A stretch of DNA of 64,000 nucleotides from Membranipora membranacea (GCA_914767715.1 OU612073.1:8120001-8184000); one strand, 5' to 3'; numbered from the stretch's first letter, positions 49,109 to 63,791 are shown. Numbers and translations: made by a program. The notes: a model not told the origin generated them from the letters alone.

Positions 49109-52100
49109 ATGAGATTCACAGTAACCTACTGGCTGTCTATTATTTTATTGGTAAGTTGATTTACCTGCTAGGTTGAAGACTACCCACAAACCAATGCATG
49201 TGGAGAGGGAATGAGAGTTACCTTCCCTCATGGGAGGCACTCACTCCACCATCAATAAATTCTGCGGAGTAGAGCATTGAAATTTTTTACGTTGTAAATC
49301 TGACATAATTCTATCATAAGTAACTGCCTGACTATAACATGCATTGGTCTTTGTGTGGTCTATATATATCAACTCAGGAAGGTTTTTTTTTATTTTTGGT
49401 TCCCACTTTTTTATTGCTGCTTTTAGAGAGCTTCTTGACCATTCTCAAATCACAAGTCTCTTTGCCGCAAACATCTAAAAGATCAAACGCCACTAAAGTC
49501 TATATTGCTGCTTGTTCGGTAACTTTTCTTACGTATTATCTAAAGCTTTCATGACGTAGATGGAATCAAATATTTGCTTGCATGTACTCAGTAGTGAAAC
49601 GCTATCAAGATATATACGGCAAATGACAAAACGAATCAGTTCATCAGCAATGGACCCAGGAAACTGAATAGTTGTTAGATTAATTGATCCCTTCTAGAAT
49701 ATAAGATGTGTTTTTTCTATAGCAGCATTCCCTGGGGTTATAGCTGAAGCGATGCCACACTTGAACCCTTCCTTTGCTTTGAACAGTCAGCAAATATTGA
49801 TAATGGATCATGTAGCATTATCCGCTACTTGATACAATCCCTCTCACACCTATTTGTCTATTATACCCAGGTTTATTTTCAGACAGCGTTCCAAACAGGT
49901 GTCTTTTACCGTATTGAAACATTGGTAGACCTAAGTCTAGTTTGATCCATTTTGCCCGCTGTCTGGTCATTCCCATTTTACGGCTCAAAACCTAAATTCA
50001 GGCCAATTGGATCATGCTTGATCTAGGTAGACCTGTCTGACAATGCACCAAGGGAGAATGAAAGGGGGAGGAGCTTGCACTTATACGTATTGACCAATCA
50101 CAGACACTTCCATTCTCCCTGATGCGCCTGGGATAAAATATTAGCTAAAATAGGATCTTTATCTGGCTGCTAGAGATTAACAATGTAACCTGTCACTTTG
50201 TGTGCACTCAAAAACTGTTTAGCCTCTGGGTTTATAAGTTATATGAGCTTATGCACGTTTTTTGGGAGGGCCGCTTTCTCTAATGGCAATCTTGTATTTT
50301 AATTGATCATTAAAGAGGTATAATAGCTAAAGTTGTCCTCTCCCTTTATTCAGCTACATTTATTGCTTCGCTTATTGACAGATTGAATGATTGAACAGTT
50401 TCAAAAAATGCTAAAATATAAAATGTTAATAGTATATCAAATAAAAATTTAATAGAACAACGATAACTCTGATCAATTTAAAATCTAGATGACAAGAAAA
50501 TGATGGCACCCAGATATGATTTCAAAGAGGCTCATAGGTTAGGCATCAAAGTTTCAGGAAATACAGACATCTTGTAGACTGTTGAACTGATAACCCTTAT
50601 TCTGGGATAAATTAACTGACATTAGGATTGTAATAATTTTCACGAAAAATGTTGATCTGGATCAAACTGTGAATTATCGTCCCACATGGGAAGAGATCAC
50701 CGATCTCTCAAATGCACACATTTTGAATTACATAAATTAGCTTAAGCTTTACCATGCTGAGACAATATATCAATGTGTAATAGCTTTTCTTGTATCATTT
50801 TCAATTACCAGCAAATGTATTTTGCGACAGAATCCAATGTGTTTCTGGTAAAATACAATCAGATCGAATCAGTATCAGATCGAATCAAATGAATCCATTC
50901 TATGTCTATATTTTTTCATTTCAGATAACTTTTGCGTCCCATCAATCCATTGGCGAGGAGACAACTCCTATGTGTAGACACGGTGATGGACTATGGTTAA
51001 AACCTGCCCAGTTTAAACCTTATGCTTGTTGCTGGTGCTACCATTACATATTCATGTTAATCCCAGGAATACAAGTTGGGTCAGCTCAGTGCAATCTACG
51101 CACCTCAATGATTGGTAAGGATCTCTTTTTGTATATCAATTCTGAAAGACGTAATTCCTATAGTTATGATTAAAACATATTGATGATTGTTATCCTAGTC
51201 TTCACTATAGTTCTGCTGCTGTCACTATTTTATATTAATTATACATATAACTGAATTCTTTAAAATTTAAAATAGTAGTTTGAAAACAAAATGAATTTTA
51301 TATTAGTAATCATATATTAAACCTGTGTGTGACACCTTTCACCTTTCCATCAGTGCCAGAAAATAACAACAGCATAATATTGGATGATTTTGTTTCTACA
51401 ATTTCAGTAGTGGCACCCATAAACATATCGAAAAATATAATATATAACTAATTGTAGATCTTATCTATATATGTTTTTTATTGCACTTGGTATGATATTA
51501 CACTGCTAGTTAAGCTCAACAGAATTAGGTCAAAAGCATTGAATTGAATTGAATCTAATTCAGTGGTCAAAAGATATTGGGAATAACACTGACACAGTAT
51601 AATGATGGGCAAGCTAGTAGTAGCTTTTCATTATCAACCACTTTTGGATGATAATGAAATGCTACTATCAGCTATCCCGGCACAGTTTGAGCGCTTAAAC
51701 TACCCTGATTTCTTTATTTCAGAGGACACGACGGCTAGCCCGCCGATCAGTTATGTAGCATCTACAAACAACAGTGAGGCTATCTGCGCTTTCTCTAGCA
51801 GTAGTGTACAATCTAAATGTGATGAATGGCTGTCTTGTTGCGAGTCAGCAATTGAATGCTGTGATGAAATGAGCGAGGAACAGCAACTGCCTGAAACAGT
51901 GCTGCCTTACAGTAAGACGTCAAATGGTAAGCTCATAAACGTATAAATATAATGTAATTAATAATAAATAAACACAATAACTATTAAATGGCTATTGGGT
52001 AAGCTTCTTTTCACTTACTGTTTTACGAGGTTTCCCTTGAAATAAGTCTGGACAATTGGCTTGCTCCCTCCAGTGCATAGGTACAATATAATATCATATC

Positions 52101-55100
52101 ATATAATATAATATTGTATTATATTATATTACATAGTGTTGCGTCTCACTTTAGGATCAAGGGGAGGATAATCTGCTTCAAACCTCCCAAGAGCACTAAC
52201 ATCTGTTCTCACCTAGCAATGTTAGAGTTTAGTGACATTAGAATGTTGATTGCAAATGTTGGTTAAAAGCCTAAGGCCTAAGTTGGTTAAAATCCCGAGA
52301 CTGAGATGAATATGTTTGTCCCATTTTGCAGGCATGACGGAGCACACCTGGGGCTTCAACATTTGCTTGTCAGAGGGCAGCCACCTACTTATGATTTAAT
52401 AATTGGCAATAATTGGAATGGAACCATATTCTTTGTTTGAGTTGACAAGAAGCTGGAATCGTAACCCTGTTTTAAGTGGAGAAAAATGTTGTCTGACATG
52501 GATGGACCATCCATATTTATGTTACATGATAATTGAAATCCATGATTCTAAACCCATAAACCTACCATATGTGTCCCAATCTGGGTGAGTCTTCCCTAAA
52601 ACCTTTCTGTCAGGCAGATAGTCAGAACTTAAACCATCTCACATAACAGGATTGTGCCCTCCTGTAATATAAAGGGACAACTTCTGTATAGTCCAATCAA
52701 ACTCATTCTTTTCATTGCTTTCAATATTCTTGTTTCACAGAGTTCCCTAGTACCATAGATGTTGAGTCACCTGAATGTCCAACCACATGGGATGGTTTGC
52801 AATGTTGGAGTCAGAGCGAAACTTCTACGCCGTCTCAACAAACTTGTCCTTCAATTATCACTAAAAACGTCAATGACTGTGTCGATCCTGGTTAGTAGAT
52901 CAATTGACTTGCTTCATCTCAAATAATACTCACGTCCATTTATATTCTCAATACCCTGTGATTCCATGTGAGAAACCTTGGTTTGTTATTTCCGGTAACG
53001 GTATGGGTGTAGAAACTGTATCCTAATGTGGCACAGAAGCATATAGGGTCGGCACCTCCTTTATCCGACCGGGATCCAACACGGGACCTCTTGATGGATA
53101 GACCCATGCCGTACCCATTGCACCACGGCTACTCCCTTGTTTCATCACAAATATTGCTGTCAAATCATCCAAATTCCCGCAATTTGTATAAAGACTTTCT
53201 GATACAAACTATCTTGCTTGATATTTTCCTGACACTTTAGGGCTATATTTCTGGGTCTTCATTGTAGAAGGCTACCCCCTCCCCATACCAATCAGCCTTA
53301 TCCATACATATGCCTCACAACTTTTGTAAGATATGCTATTTAGTTTTTGTGACACACCACATTTTTTAATTTTATTTATTTGAAAGTACTCCATTATAAA
53401 CCCAATGGTTTCTGCGAGAGTTTCAATAAATTGTTGTCTTATCTTAATTTTTAGACATACACTATACATTCCGTGAATGCTCTGAAGATGGCAGGTGGCG
53501 TAAAAACTTAAGTAAGGGTATGGGTGAATCTGACTACACTAAATGTACCAAACCTATAGACTGCTATAAGGTAAGCGAACGATTCACTATTTGCTTATAT
53601 TCTGTGCAGCGACCCCTTTAATAAGGGGTATCTAGGTAGGGGGTGGCTCATTTGCTGAGAGCACTGTTGCCACTGCAGTTCATTGACTACTGGGAATTGG
53701 CTGGCCCCAGGTGTGCTCCAACCTGCCTGCAAGCATAGAGCAATCATGTGCAGTAATTGCAGGCTTGCCTGTAAGGCAGCTTATACCTTGCTGCCCATGC
53801 TGCGTGATGTGACATGAGATCAACGATTTTAATCAACCAAGCAATCACTGTATTTTTGTATGTTCTGTTGAAAATTGGAATTCTGGTTTCTGTTCTGCAT
53901 TGTATAACAATACTTATAAGACATGATTTGCTAAATCACCGTGCTTTTCTGGAAGTATTCTGTTTCCACAATGTGAATCATTTTACAGAATTTGAAGGTT
54001 GGCAAGTTTTATGCTGAGATAGCCAGTGAAGTGGTTAGCTTGTGCGCTGTTATACCTGCAATAATTATCTTTTCTATGTACAGGTAATTCATTTCTTTAT
54101 CATAATTAGTTTGATATAATACTGGCAGTACATGGCTCTTCGATACCTGGTCAGTTGCGTGTCCAGAAGTGACAGGTACTGGATATAGTTGGTGCAAGAA
54201 GTCCTCTTGCAGCAATGTGACTAAATTTCATAGTCGTTCCCTCTTGACTTGATTTCCAGATCGCCATGACATACTCTATTGTAATAGTCAATGATAAAAT
54301 GACAGCTGGTTAAGACTTATCGTCAAATTCACAGAATCGAATCATGGAAATTTTAAATTGTAGAAAACCAGAAGTTTATGGTGTACTATGCTTGTGTACG
54401 CCCATACACAATATTCTCTTTTTATTGTAGACCATTATATAGCCAGCCAAGGATAAAAATACATATAAACTTATTTTTGGCGATAGTGTTACACGAAGTC
54501 ACCAACCTCATATACACCACTATATATCGTACTCCAGATGTCGAACTCACCGATGATCTAGCATCGGTAAGACTTAACTTTGTGAACATGACATGGTGTT
54601 GGCTAGCATAGCAGAATTGTCTTCCTTTTATAAACCCACTTAGCACATGTGCAACCATTTGAGGTTGGTTATCAATGTACCGTAGCGACTGGACTAAGTC
54701 AGATGTGCTTGAGTTTAAAAATATTCACCCCATCCTAGACGAAGTTTGGTCCATTTGCCTGCATTCCAGTTGCTCCCTTCCACTGGTCACGCCGCGTGAC
54801 CAGTGGAAGGGAGCAACTGGAATGCAGGTAATTGGATTAAACTTGATCTACCAAAATGTACTGAATAGGTCAATTGGGACACTTTGTGGCACTATGGCTA
54901 TGGTGCCACAAAGCAGAGTCGATCCACAAGCATTGTGTTGACAGCTAGCTGTAGCACCTTTCTATTATTAACCTCTTAAAACTGCGAATTTCATCAAAAT
55001 CACATAACAATGTGCGTAAACGAAAATGACATGCAAAATCTGAAATTTCAAACTTTGACATCTTATGCCCTCAATGATGACTTAATCAAGGTGAAGGTAC

Positions 55101-58100
55101 TTGTTTAATCATGGTGTTGGTGGGGAAGGTGTGGTGGGATCCTATGCTTGTGCTTCAGCAGATTCTTGAGGGAACTGTATTTTGCTTGTCATCTCCATTC
55201 AATTTCCTTTCTGTGAGAGTCAACAGTCATAACGGACATCATCAAAGAATGCAATACCAGGACGCAATGCCTGGAGGTCATAACAGGACATTATGACAGG
55301 GCATTATGACAAGACACCATAACAGGTTACGTCCTCAATCCCCACAGAGAGAAACAGTCCATACGAGTCATAATCAACAAAGTCTGACAAAATTTCGCAA
55401 GGCGTTACTTTATCTTAAGCTTAATCCTGTGAAAAGCTCAGCTTTCCATCCCAATCCTATGACAACCACAAATTTCCATCCTCCACATGTCACTTGCCCA
55501 ACGAGGTCAACAAACACAGCATTGCACTGTGTCAAATATACCCACCCTTCCACTCTCCCTGGTTCACCGCTTACTCAATTAAGAGTTGTCCCCTTTTAAT
55601 CACGAGGGCATAATTTACCAATTAATCTCTTTTATTGCAGATTGAGTGTAGAGTTCTGCACGTGCTGATAAAGTTCTCTATTGTATCTATGTTCTTCTGG
55701 ATGATGATGGAAGGATTCTATCTTCACTGGCTGATGGTGAACACATTTAACCAGCCTAAACTACCTCTCTTAATCTTAGCGGGATGGGGTAAGTGAATAC
55801 AGTGCAGTTCACCTAATTAAAACCACTGGGGACCACAAAAAGTTGTCCTAATTAAGCAGTGACATTAGAATGCATTGAGATCTGGCTGAAGGGACCAATT
55901 TTCCTTGTCTGAGTTAACAGGAGTTCTGAATTATGAAGTCCGAATTAACCAGCTTACACTGTATTATTATCTCAGATATAGGGATTAGCATAGGAGGTAG
56001 GTAAAGGGCTCAGCCTCTGAACGGGTTGCTGCTAATGGAATTTAATTATGAACCACACCTCAATCAATGATTAACCTATGGATGTGGTTTGTAGGTTTGT
56101 AATCTAATGACGCTACCGGCAACAAATGCAAAGCTTGTGCCCTTAGATTGCATAGGAGGATGTTCATAAGCCAGAAAATTGAGTATGATATTTTTGGGTG
56201 CTACTAATAAGATTATTGATGATGATTTTTCCATCATTCTAAGGGTGACAATTTAAATTTAAACTCATAGGATGCCTGGAAGGACGTATGAGTCTACGGA
56301 TCCAACCCTTATCTACGCACTTCGTATTTTGAAAAAGTTTTAAAGTGACGATAGGGGTTGATAAATGCAACTTTTTCACATGACCTTATCTGGATTTGCA
56401 CTCACTCACAACTTGTCATATCTACGTATATCATAAGATTAGTCATTACAAGGTCATTGATGTAAATGAAATGACACACAACATTGCATCCCTGGCAGTG
56501 AGTAAGATAACAGGGTTTGTTGGGTTTGTTGAACGTCATATTTGTTGCTGATCATAAACGCTTTTGTCTCTGCTGTAAATGACGTTAACCGGGTGCATGT
56601 ACACTACATAGCTTGTTTAATGCCTTCGTAATCGATAGACAATAGATGAAAGCCCAAACAACTCGGATAGTATAGGAGTAAGATTGTTATTGTCACTTTC
56701 CTTCTTTATCATATATATCGTCAATAGTGCTGCGCAAAGTTAGTATCAAGATAATATGGGCAAAAATGAGCGGTGATATGCAACTCCAACATTTCCAGGC
56801 TTGACGCCGTGGAGTTTAAAATTAATGCATTCAGTCACTAACTTGCTGTTGAATAGTTTCCTCTTCTCAAAGATGTACAAATGAAGTTTGACAACTGATT
56901 TATTAGAGTTTTGAACATTGACATCAGACAATTGTATTTAATCAAAATTTTTGATGCTCAAACAGAATCTGATGTGTAGATTAGGTTGTAAGCCATGAAT
57001 GCAGACGAAAAAGTTAAAAATAGCTTTTCCGTCTTTCAATCAAATTGGCCTTGTTCTCCATTAAATAATTGTCTTAAATTATCTAACTGACAACCTTCCG
57101 CCCTGACACCAATTGACCCAGATTTTGTTCTATCACACTAAACCATAGTACTTAACACGATCTGGGTGACCTTTTTCTCATTTACTACGCCTTTTTTGGA
57201 ATTTGAAACTTTGCACTCCGTGCTTATTTTTGTTTGATATGAGATAGCGGAATCCTTTTACGTGACTTAGATCACTAATGCGTACGCTTATCGTCAGTGA
57301 TTACAGGCAGTTAGATTGTGAGACTATAATTAGCTTAGGATGACAAGCACTTGCAAGTTCTTGCATTCCGACAACACCTTAATACAAAGAGATAATTTTT
57401 TTGCACAGCATTAACTGGGACTCACAAACATTATGAAAAAAAATGTCAAAGTGTTTGTAATCTAAACAATCTACTGAAAAACATCACCTAGATATTATTT
57501 TCCATAAATTTGAGAGGGATTAATTAAAAATTTAATGTGCACTAAGAAAGGTTAATGCTAGCTTAAAATGGCTGCCCTTGCTTTTTTGCTGTAATATGCG
57601 CTATTAATAATTAGATAACAATGTTGCATATAAACTTAAAGCACAAAAAATTACTGGAATTATCACAGTCCTGTCCTGTTGTCACAAAGTTCCCCGTCAT
57701 ATTGGGTGTATGCCAGCAGGGAGGGAGGGAGTATATCCCCCCTCCCTGATGTCAGCTAGAGCCAGGATCTTCCAGCACCTGTATGAGCCATATTATTATT
57801 TTTGTACCCAATTACGCTGCCTAATTCAACTTAATCATTTTGTAATCCCACTTTGCGCATTGTAACTTGTTTGGCAATTAATGGAATTCTAACCATTTCA
57901 AAGTTCAACCTATTTTCAAGCTGAATGGAGCTACTGTTAAATCAAGGATGGACAGGTCACTATTATGTAGATATATGATTTTGATTTGTATGTATTTTCA
58001 GGACTTCCAGCAATAGTATCAGCGATATACGCCACAGCAAGAGCCACCAATTCTCAGGCAAATCAAGGGTGAGACAAATCTTAATAATCCAGGAGTGCAT

Positions 58101-61100
58101 TGTTACCAGGGGTCCTTTGTTATCAGGAGTGCACTTTTTCCCAGGGTTGCGTTCAGAGTGGGTGGGTATATCAGGGGAAATGGATATTTACCTAGACTAA
58201 GTTTATACTTTGTCTATATTGATATTTCCAGAGACTTAGTTTAAGGAATATAAAGGCTGCAAGGGAGATTTTGGGGTGCTCCATTACCAGACACACATTT
58301 GCTTTATCATGTAATCTAAGAGACAAACATAATCTCTCTTGAAGCTATATGTTCTATTCAATACTTCATGCAGTAGAGTATGAGTTAAAACTGTACCTCC
58401 CTCAGATTTAACTCTAAGATTATCTGAGAATTACAGGACACTCCTGATATAAACTATGCCTCATAACTTAGAGGGAGATAATCTTTCATCTGTATTTCAG
58501 TTGTGCAATCGCATCAGCGTAGCCTCATGCAAAGAGTAGACAACCCTAAATGAGGCAGAAAAAGGCATATTATATAGATCAGTTATTGGGGATAGTCAAG
58601 TCTGTAATTTAGAACTTTTTCGGATCCTAGTCAACTTCCTGACCGCAAATGTGTTTTCCAGAACAAAAAGAGAAAAGGTAGATCAAACATATGTGATTAG
58701 ATTTACATGACTAGTGAATTTTGAGCTGCGGAAGATGCAAAATTAATTTGAAGAGCGCTTTTCTTAGAAAACAGAGTCTATTCTCTCCTAGGAATTTATG
58801 ATCTGTTTGTTGTGATTTGGAATACTTTGGGGAGCTCCACCTGGTTTAGTCGTTAAGGAATTCCAATCCATTTTTGTTTGCATAAAAAGCAGTTTTAAAC
58901 GTGTACTTTAGTATCCCGAAGGGGGGTCATATCACTCCATTGTGCTGATAATACGAGGGCATGAGAAAGTAATATGTAGCGTAAACCTTCATCACTTACG
59001 CTGTTTACCTCCTACAAGAACTGGAAATGCAAATTGCTGAAAATATTCTGTAATCTGACTGATTTATTCCATCATCTATCTCAGTTCCCCCAATAAGACA
59101 AGACAGGACAGATTCCAAATTCATCAGAAAGAGTCAAATAACTTTAACCTGGCAACCAATGGTCAAACTGACCTGACATATTGGTTTTTAGGTATTGCAA
59201 TGCTTAATTTTGGGTTAAATATTAGAATTTCACAGGCACTTGCAAAGATTCATAAATATATAATTGGTCCAAATTAAAACAGGACCGATTATACGGCAGG
59301 ATATGCCCTCTTGAGTGTACACTATTTACATATTGTACATATAAAATTGTATGGAAAATTGTACCACATATGGAAGTGGTGACGCAAGCGTGGAGAGGCT
59401 GGACGTTATGGCTTTGCCTCCATCTGTCAGATAGACCACAATGCATCATTATTGGTGTATCCTTGGAAGCGAATTTAAATATCTATTATTGGCCCTCTGA
59501 GGGAGATTATCACCATCCTTTGGTGATCGATTCCAAATTGTCAAATGATTTCTTGATCTAAATGACCTTATCTCCATTTTAACAGTCATGTCCAGCTTTT
59601 TGGAAACTTGACCATAAAATAAAACTACAAATTGTGATTGCTTAAAGTTTTCCAATCCTTCCATGTAATCCACCATGGTAATATTCATCAGAAATTTTGA
59701 GACCAAGGATAAGAGCACTGTGCATTTTCTTTAGGGAATACATGTTTTTTTTCTCTCACTTGATAAGTTTTTTGGTCAAAGAATATTAGAAAAGGGAAGC
59801 GGATATGTACTACAGCTAGTCAAGTTTTGCTATCTTAATCATGTAGTAGCTTTGTGTATTTTATACATGCAATTATCTGTTTTAGGTGCTGGCGACACGG
59901 GCACAACCTAGATCTAATATACCACATCACACTGATACTATGTCTCGTGGTAAGTAAACAGAAAAAAATCATCAACGAACAGGAGTTTTCATGTTATTGA
60001 TTTCCATAGTTCCTAAAGCATCCAAACTGAACGACAGATTAAAAACTCATATTGCAATAAAAAAGAACATGAGTTTTTAAAGAATCTTAAGGAACTCAAT
60101 ATCGGTTGTTGAGTCGATCCTGTCATTGCTATATTCTACAGCAGGATATCCTACTTGTTTTATGCCTGGAATAAAAAGTTTTACACATAAAAAATAACTT
60201 AATGCCGGTGACTTTGCTATTTTGCTGCCGCAATACCAATCGAAACTTTCCCTGATTGCTCAATACTTGGCATCATTTTGCAACCTGCTTAGTTTCATAA
60301 CTATCACAAAGAGTCGTAGTAAACGATGTTTGATGGCGTAGTAAGTTTTTTGTTCGAAGTTAAGCCAACACAAACGGTCGATTATGATGATACCTCACTT
60401 GTCACCAGGACGCAGTGACTCTACCTATATCCTGTATGTGTATTCTTTTCATAACGACCTCTGGCGCTGCTGATGTCAAATTGACACACTCAACAATTTA
60501 TGCCAAACCTTTCACACACTACTGAACAGGAAAAACGCATTTTTCACACCCCTAAGTGCAGTGAAAGTGAAATGGAATACTACGTGTACTTTTCACCATT
60601 ATGCAGATGAGCTTTACCCTCCACGTATTTGCGATCTGAGTTGATAAAGTTCAAGGCCTTTTTGTTAGTTTGTTCGTCGGCCACTTGTTAAGATTTATCT
60701 TTCAAAAGTGTCTCTGCTCTTCTTGGCCTGTCTGAAAAATGAACAGCAACCTCTCTGGAAGTCATATTTTCCCTAAATTAAACAGCTTTTATCAGTTCTT
60801 GGAAGGCAAAATTATGATAAATTCACGAAAGCTAATCAACCGAGGTTATTAATATTTTCTCTTAAATCCTGAGCTGTTTCAAATCCTGGAAAGGCAGCGC
60901 TAAGATAACGATTGTGACAGCACCATAGGTATCATGAAATAATGAATGATTCACCAAATCCTGTCTGTTCTATCTTACTAAATGTCACAATGTTTACCCA
61001 TACTGATTTCTGCTTTCTATTTTTAGCTAAACATTGTATTTCTGGCCAATATCATGAGGGTTATCCTAACAAAACTGACAGCCCACCAGAACGAGCCAAG

Positions 61101-63442
61101 CTATTACAGGTTAGTAGAACACAGGCTACATATCAATACTAATGTTATAAAATGTTTAGCCTAAGCTCCCTAACTTATTAGATATTTTGGAGCTGCTGAT
61201 TTAGAGTTATCCCTAGGAAGCCGTAGGTGGTGCTCTGCCAAATCCCAGAGGTGACTGTTTGACTGATTGACAGTGTTGCCTCAAATAGTTTGTGGGTTGG
61301 ACGACATGCCGGCAGCTGACAGCTACTGAAATATATACATTTAACATTCGGGCAATCATATTAGTAATTATATTTGTAATGTTACGAGTAAACATTTCAA
61401 CCCATCCCATTCCTCCCAGCAATCAGCAATCATTCCACAGCAAACTGATAGTTTACGCCTTTTACTGGGTGTAGAATATTTCTATGATGCGTCAGAAAAA
61501 TCCTAGCTCAACCTGTTCATAGGACAGTCTGAGCCTGCCCAAGACAGTCAGTCATGCTTTAGAATTTGAACCAGGGTCCCGGCTGTTTCTTGAGTAAGTG
61601 TGAACGGATATATCACTATAATCCAAGTCATGAACTATTGCATATTGAGGAAACAAGAATGATGCCACAATCTGGATCACTATAATCCTAGTCATCCCTA
61701 ATCACAGAGTAAGGATATAGGGCTATCCTTACTCTGTGTCCTAATCCTTTAAGGAAACTAGAATGATGCCACAATCTGGGACTTGTGGACGCCTCTGTGC
61801 AAAACAAATGTGTGCAGGTTGCTATTCTACCCGGATAGGTTTGTTTAGTTTGGCCACCTCTCATTCCTGTTTTCTCTGCAATCAATAAGTAGGAAGATTT
61901 CTTCTCCTTATACCACATGATGCATCCACCATGATGGATCAAAAACCAGCTACACAAATAATATTTTCTCATACCACTGATTTTGGCAAAAGAAAATAGT
62001 AGAGTACTTTTGATTTCTTATGAAACTATTATCTACGGAAAATCGATTTCTAATTTTGGCATAAGTTTAGAGATATAATTAGCTCACAAACTGGTGTCAT
62101 GTTTACCTTTGCGGTACCTGTACAACCGCATCATTATACGGCTGACGTCACAGCATCGTCATTTCCATGTGTGTTTGGCCTACATGTAAAAAATGTTATG
62201 ATGTTTTGATGCAACCATTTTTTTCGACAATTTTTTTTTTCGCTCATACTTATGTTTATGTGTCCACCATTGCATTGCTATATATTTTCTCAGTTTTGTC
62301 TTGATCACATTTATGTGTCCACCATTGCCTACTTATAATTGAGTGTACAGATTGTAATAATATTATTATTACAATCTTTACAAGTGCTGCCTTCACCTGT
62401 GTATGTGCCAAAAGGATGAGAACCCTCGATGTGCTAAAAGCCATTTTGAGCTTCGTGTTGGTCCCCCTGAAGCTTAAGAGATCTTAATTATCCTGAGGTC
62501 ACTGTTATCAAGGAACTCCGTGCTGTGACGTATTTTGATTTTATATTTAACAGACGAGCTGTGAAGGCCACGGCTATACTCGTTCCACCGTTCGGATTGT
62601 TACTGGCGTTTACAGTTTATGCTCCTGAACCAGATAAACACTACAAAGATAAAATAATAGTCGACCTAGCCGCAGCCGTCCCACTCCACATACAGGTTTG
62701 TCTATCAAATTGGAAATCGGATGCAAATCAAACGACCAATAAATAAACCAATAGACCTACCCTACTTTAGATCACTAGTTAATGATTATGGGACAACTCC
62801 TGACACAACACCATTGACCAAGAATACCATTATCTTATACCAGAAGGTTCTGGTGGCTAAACGAATTGATGTCACATATGGAGGGTGCATTTTAGTACAT
62901 TCCTAAAGAATCCCACAGTGCATCTTTAATCTGGAATTCCAAATTATGATCATAGCTCAGGAGTAAAAAAAAGATAGTAGAAATATATCAACAGATGAAT
63001 TGAACTCAATCACCTAGACTCTTGTGCTTTGAGTATGTTGTCTAAGGTCAATTCTAGGAATCAATTTTAAACTTCTCAGTTTAAATTTTAAATCTAACAT
63101 TTTTGATTAAAACAGGGGCTAATAATCTCTATAATCCTCTGCTACTCAAATGGAGAAGTACTGACAAATCTACGTAAGACGCTAAGTCACTACTGTACTT
63201 GTGTGAGTGCCAGCTCTCAACGTATAACTGATGGTAGTATGATGACAGGTGTCAGCCACCTGTCGACAGCCAGACCTTCGGTGACAGCTGAGACTTCATT
63301 ACTGACAACTAGCACACCAACTCAAGAGGAGCAACTCCTAGTTCAGAAAAATCTGAGTTATAATGATAAGGAAAGTAATAACAATAAGAGCAGTTCTGAA
63401 AAGTATCGTTCCTTGTCTAATGGTGTTGGCAACGGGGTATAG
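49109..63442 (+). CDS. Class B1 (secretin-family) GPCR, PDF-receptor-like, 13 coding exons, 587 aa
   Basis: Coding exons: 49109-49150, 50925-51114, 51723-51926, 52741-52890, 53455-53570, 53989-54083, 54431-54566, 55641-55788, 58002-58068, 59886-59949, 61027-61109, 62554-62695, 63116-63442. All phases match. Exon 1 encodes the signal peptide MRFTVTYWLSIILL. Exons 2-3 form a Cys-rich region (CCWC, CDEWLSCCESAIECC). Exons 4-5 form the hormone-receptor domain (CPTTWDGLQCW, FRECSEDGRW, YTKC). TM1-7 follow: VVSLCAVIPAIII; RIKIHINLFLAIVLHEV; MFFWMMMEGFYLHW; LPAIVSAIYA; LNIVFLANIMRVILTKL; AVKATAILVPPFG; GLIISIILCYSNGEV. The tail is rich in Ser, Thr and Asn. IKIHINLF, FLANIMRV and RRAVKAT recall invertebrate PDF receptors, but calcitonin-, CRF- or PTH-like assignment is not excluded. 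It is expected at the plasma membrane, with a peptide ligand and probable Gs coupling. The leader has an upstream exon from 49069. Confidence 0.9.
49175..49362. mobile_element. MITE family C, copy 2, in GPCR intron 1
   Basis: It starts gaagactacccacaaaccaa and ends gcattggtctttgtgtggtc, with interior cctcatgggaggcactcac and ccaccatcaataaa. It is about 80% like copy 1 at 17840-18022 and begins 24 nt after the exon 1 donor. Confidence 0.75.
49938..50025. mobile_element. Foldback MITE family A, copy 6
   Basis: tagtttgatccattttgcc at the left is matched by ggccaattggatcatgcttg at the right. The centre is diverged. It lies in GPCR intron 1. Confidence 0.6.
52080..52135. repeat. AT-rich palindromic tract
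   Basis: Alternating atataatatcatatc and attatattatatta form a self-complementary run of about 55 bp in GPCR intron 3. Confidence 0.6.
53030..53125 (-). mobile_element. tRNA-derived SINE head, diverged, in GPCR intron 4
   Basis: On the minus strand, GCCGTGGTGCAATGGGTACG resembles a pol III A box and TGTTGGATCCCGG a decayed B box at tRNA-like spacing. Confidence 0.5.
54736..54850. mobile_element. Foldback MITE family A, copy 7, near-intact hairpin
   Basis: The 115-bp element starts tagacgaagtttggtcc and ends aaacttgatcta. Its inner arms are a perfect inverted repeat of 30 bp (cattccagttgctccc... against ...gggagcaactggaatg) around a 3-nt loop at about 54797. It is the best preserved copy and lies in GPCR intron 7. 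Confidence 0.88.
55789..58001. other. GPCR intron 8, 2.2 kb
   Basis: Nothing coding is seen. A short inverted repeat lies near 57715-57745 (gggagggaggga...cccctccct). Otherwise the sequence is plain and AT-rich. Confidence 0.5.
61703..61738. repeat. Perfect 15-bp hairpin in GPCR intron 11
   Basis: CACAGAGTAAGGATA pairs exactly with TATCCTTACTCTGTG across a 6-nt loop. Flanking atgatgccacaatctgg and tcactataatcc segments are duplicated on either side (about 61610-61690 and 61755-61785). Confidence 0.7.
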
Positions 63443-63791
63443 GCTGTTGTGGTGGCCTGAAATGTGCAAGATTTACACCACGAATACTGTATACAACAGA
63501 AATTATCAACCAAGCTATATATGGCACAATAGCTATACAACAATACATACGTACAACATATTTATATTTTTCTATGTATGGGCATCATCTCCTATCTATA
63601 TTGATTGTAGTGTGATACATTACACTGAAGCCCTACAACTTATAACAGACATACCAAAGATAGAATATATATAAAAATATTTTCTTAGATATGAACCAAC
63701 CGTGCCTAAAATTTTGTATATCGTGGTGTTGTATAAAATACTGTATGCTTCATCCTTTTCTTGCCCTGGTCAATTCATTATAACACAATAC

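Noticed and set aside
54675-54941. Plus-strand 88-codon frame containing CSLPLVT and QWKGATGMQ
   Set aside because: It is a readthrough of the family A foldback element; similar strings recur in the other copies.
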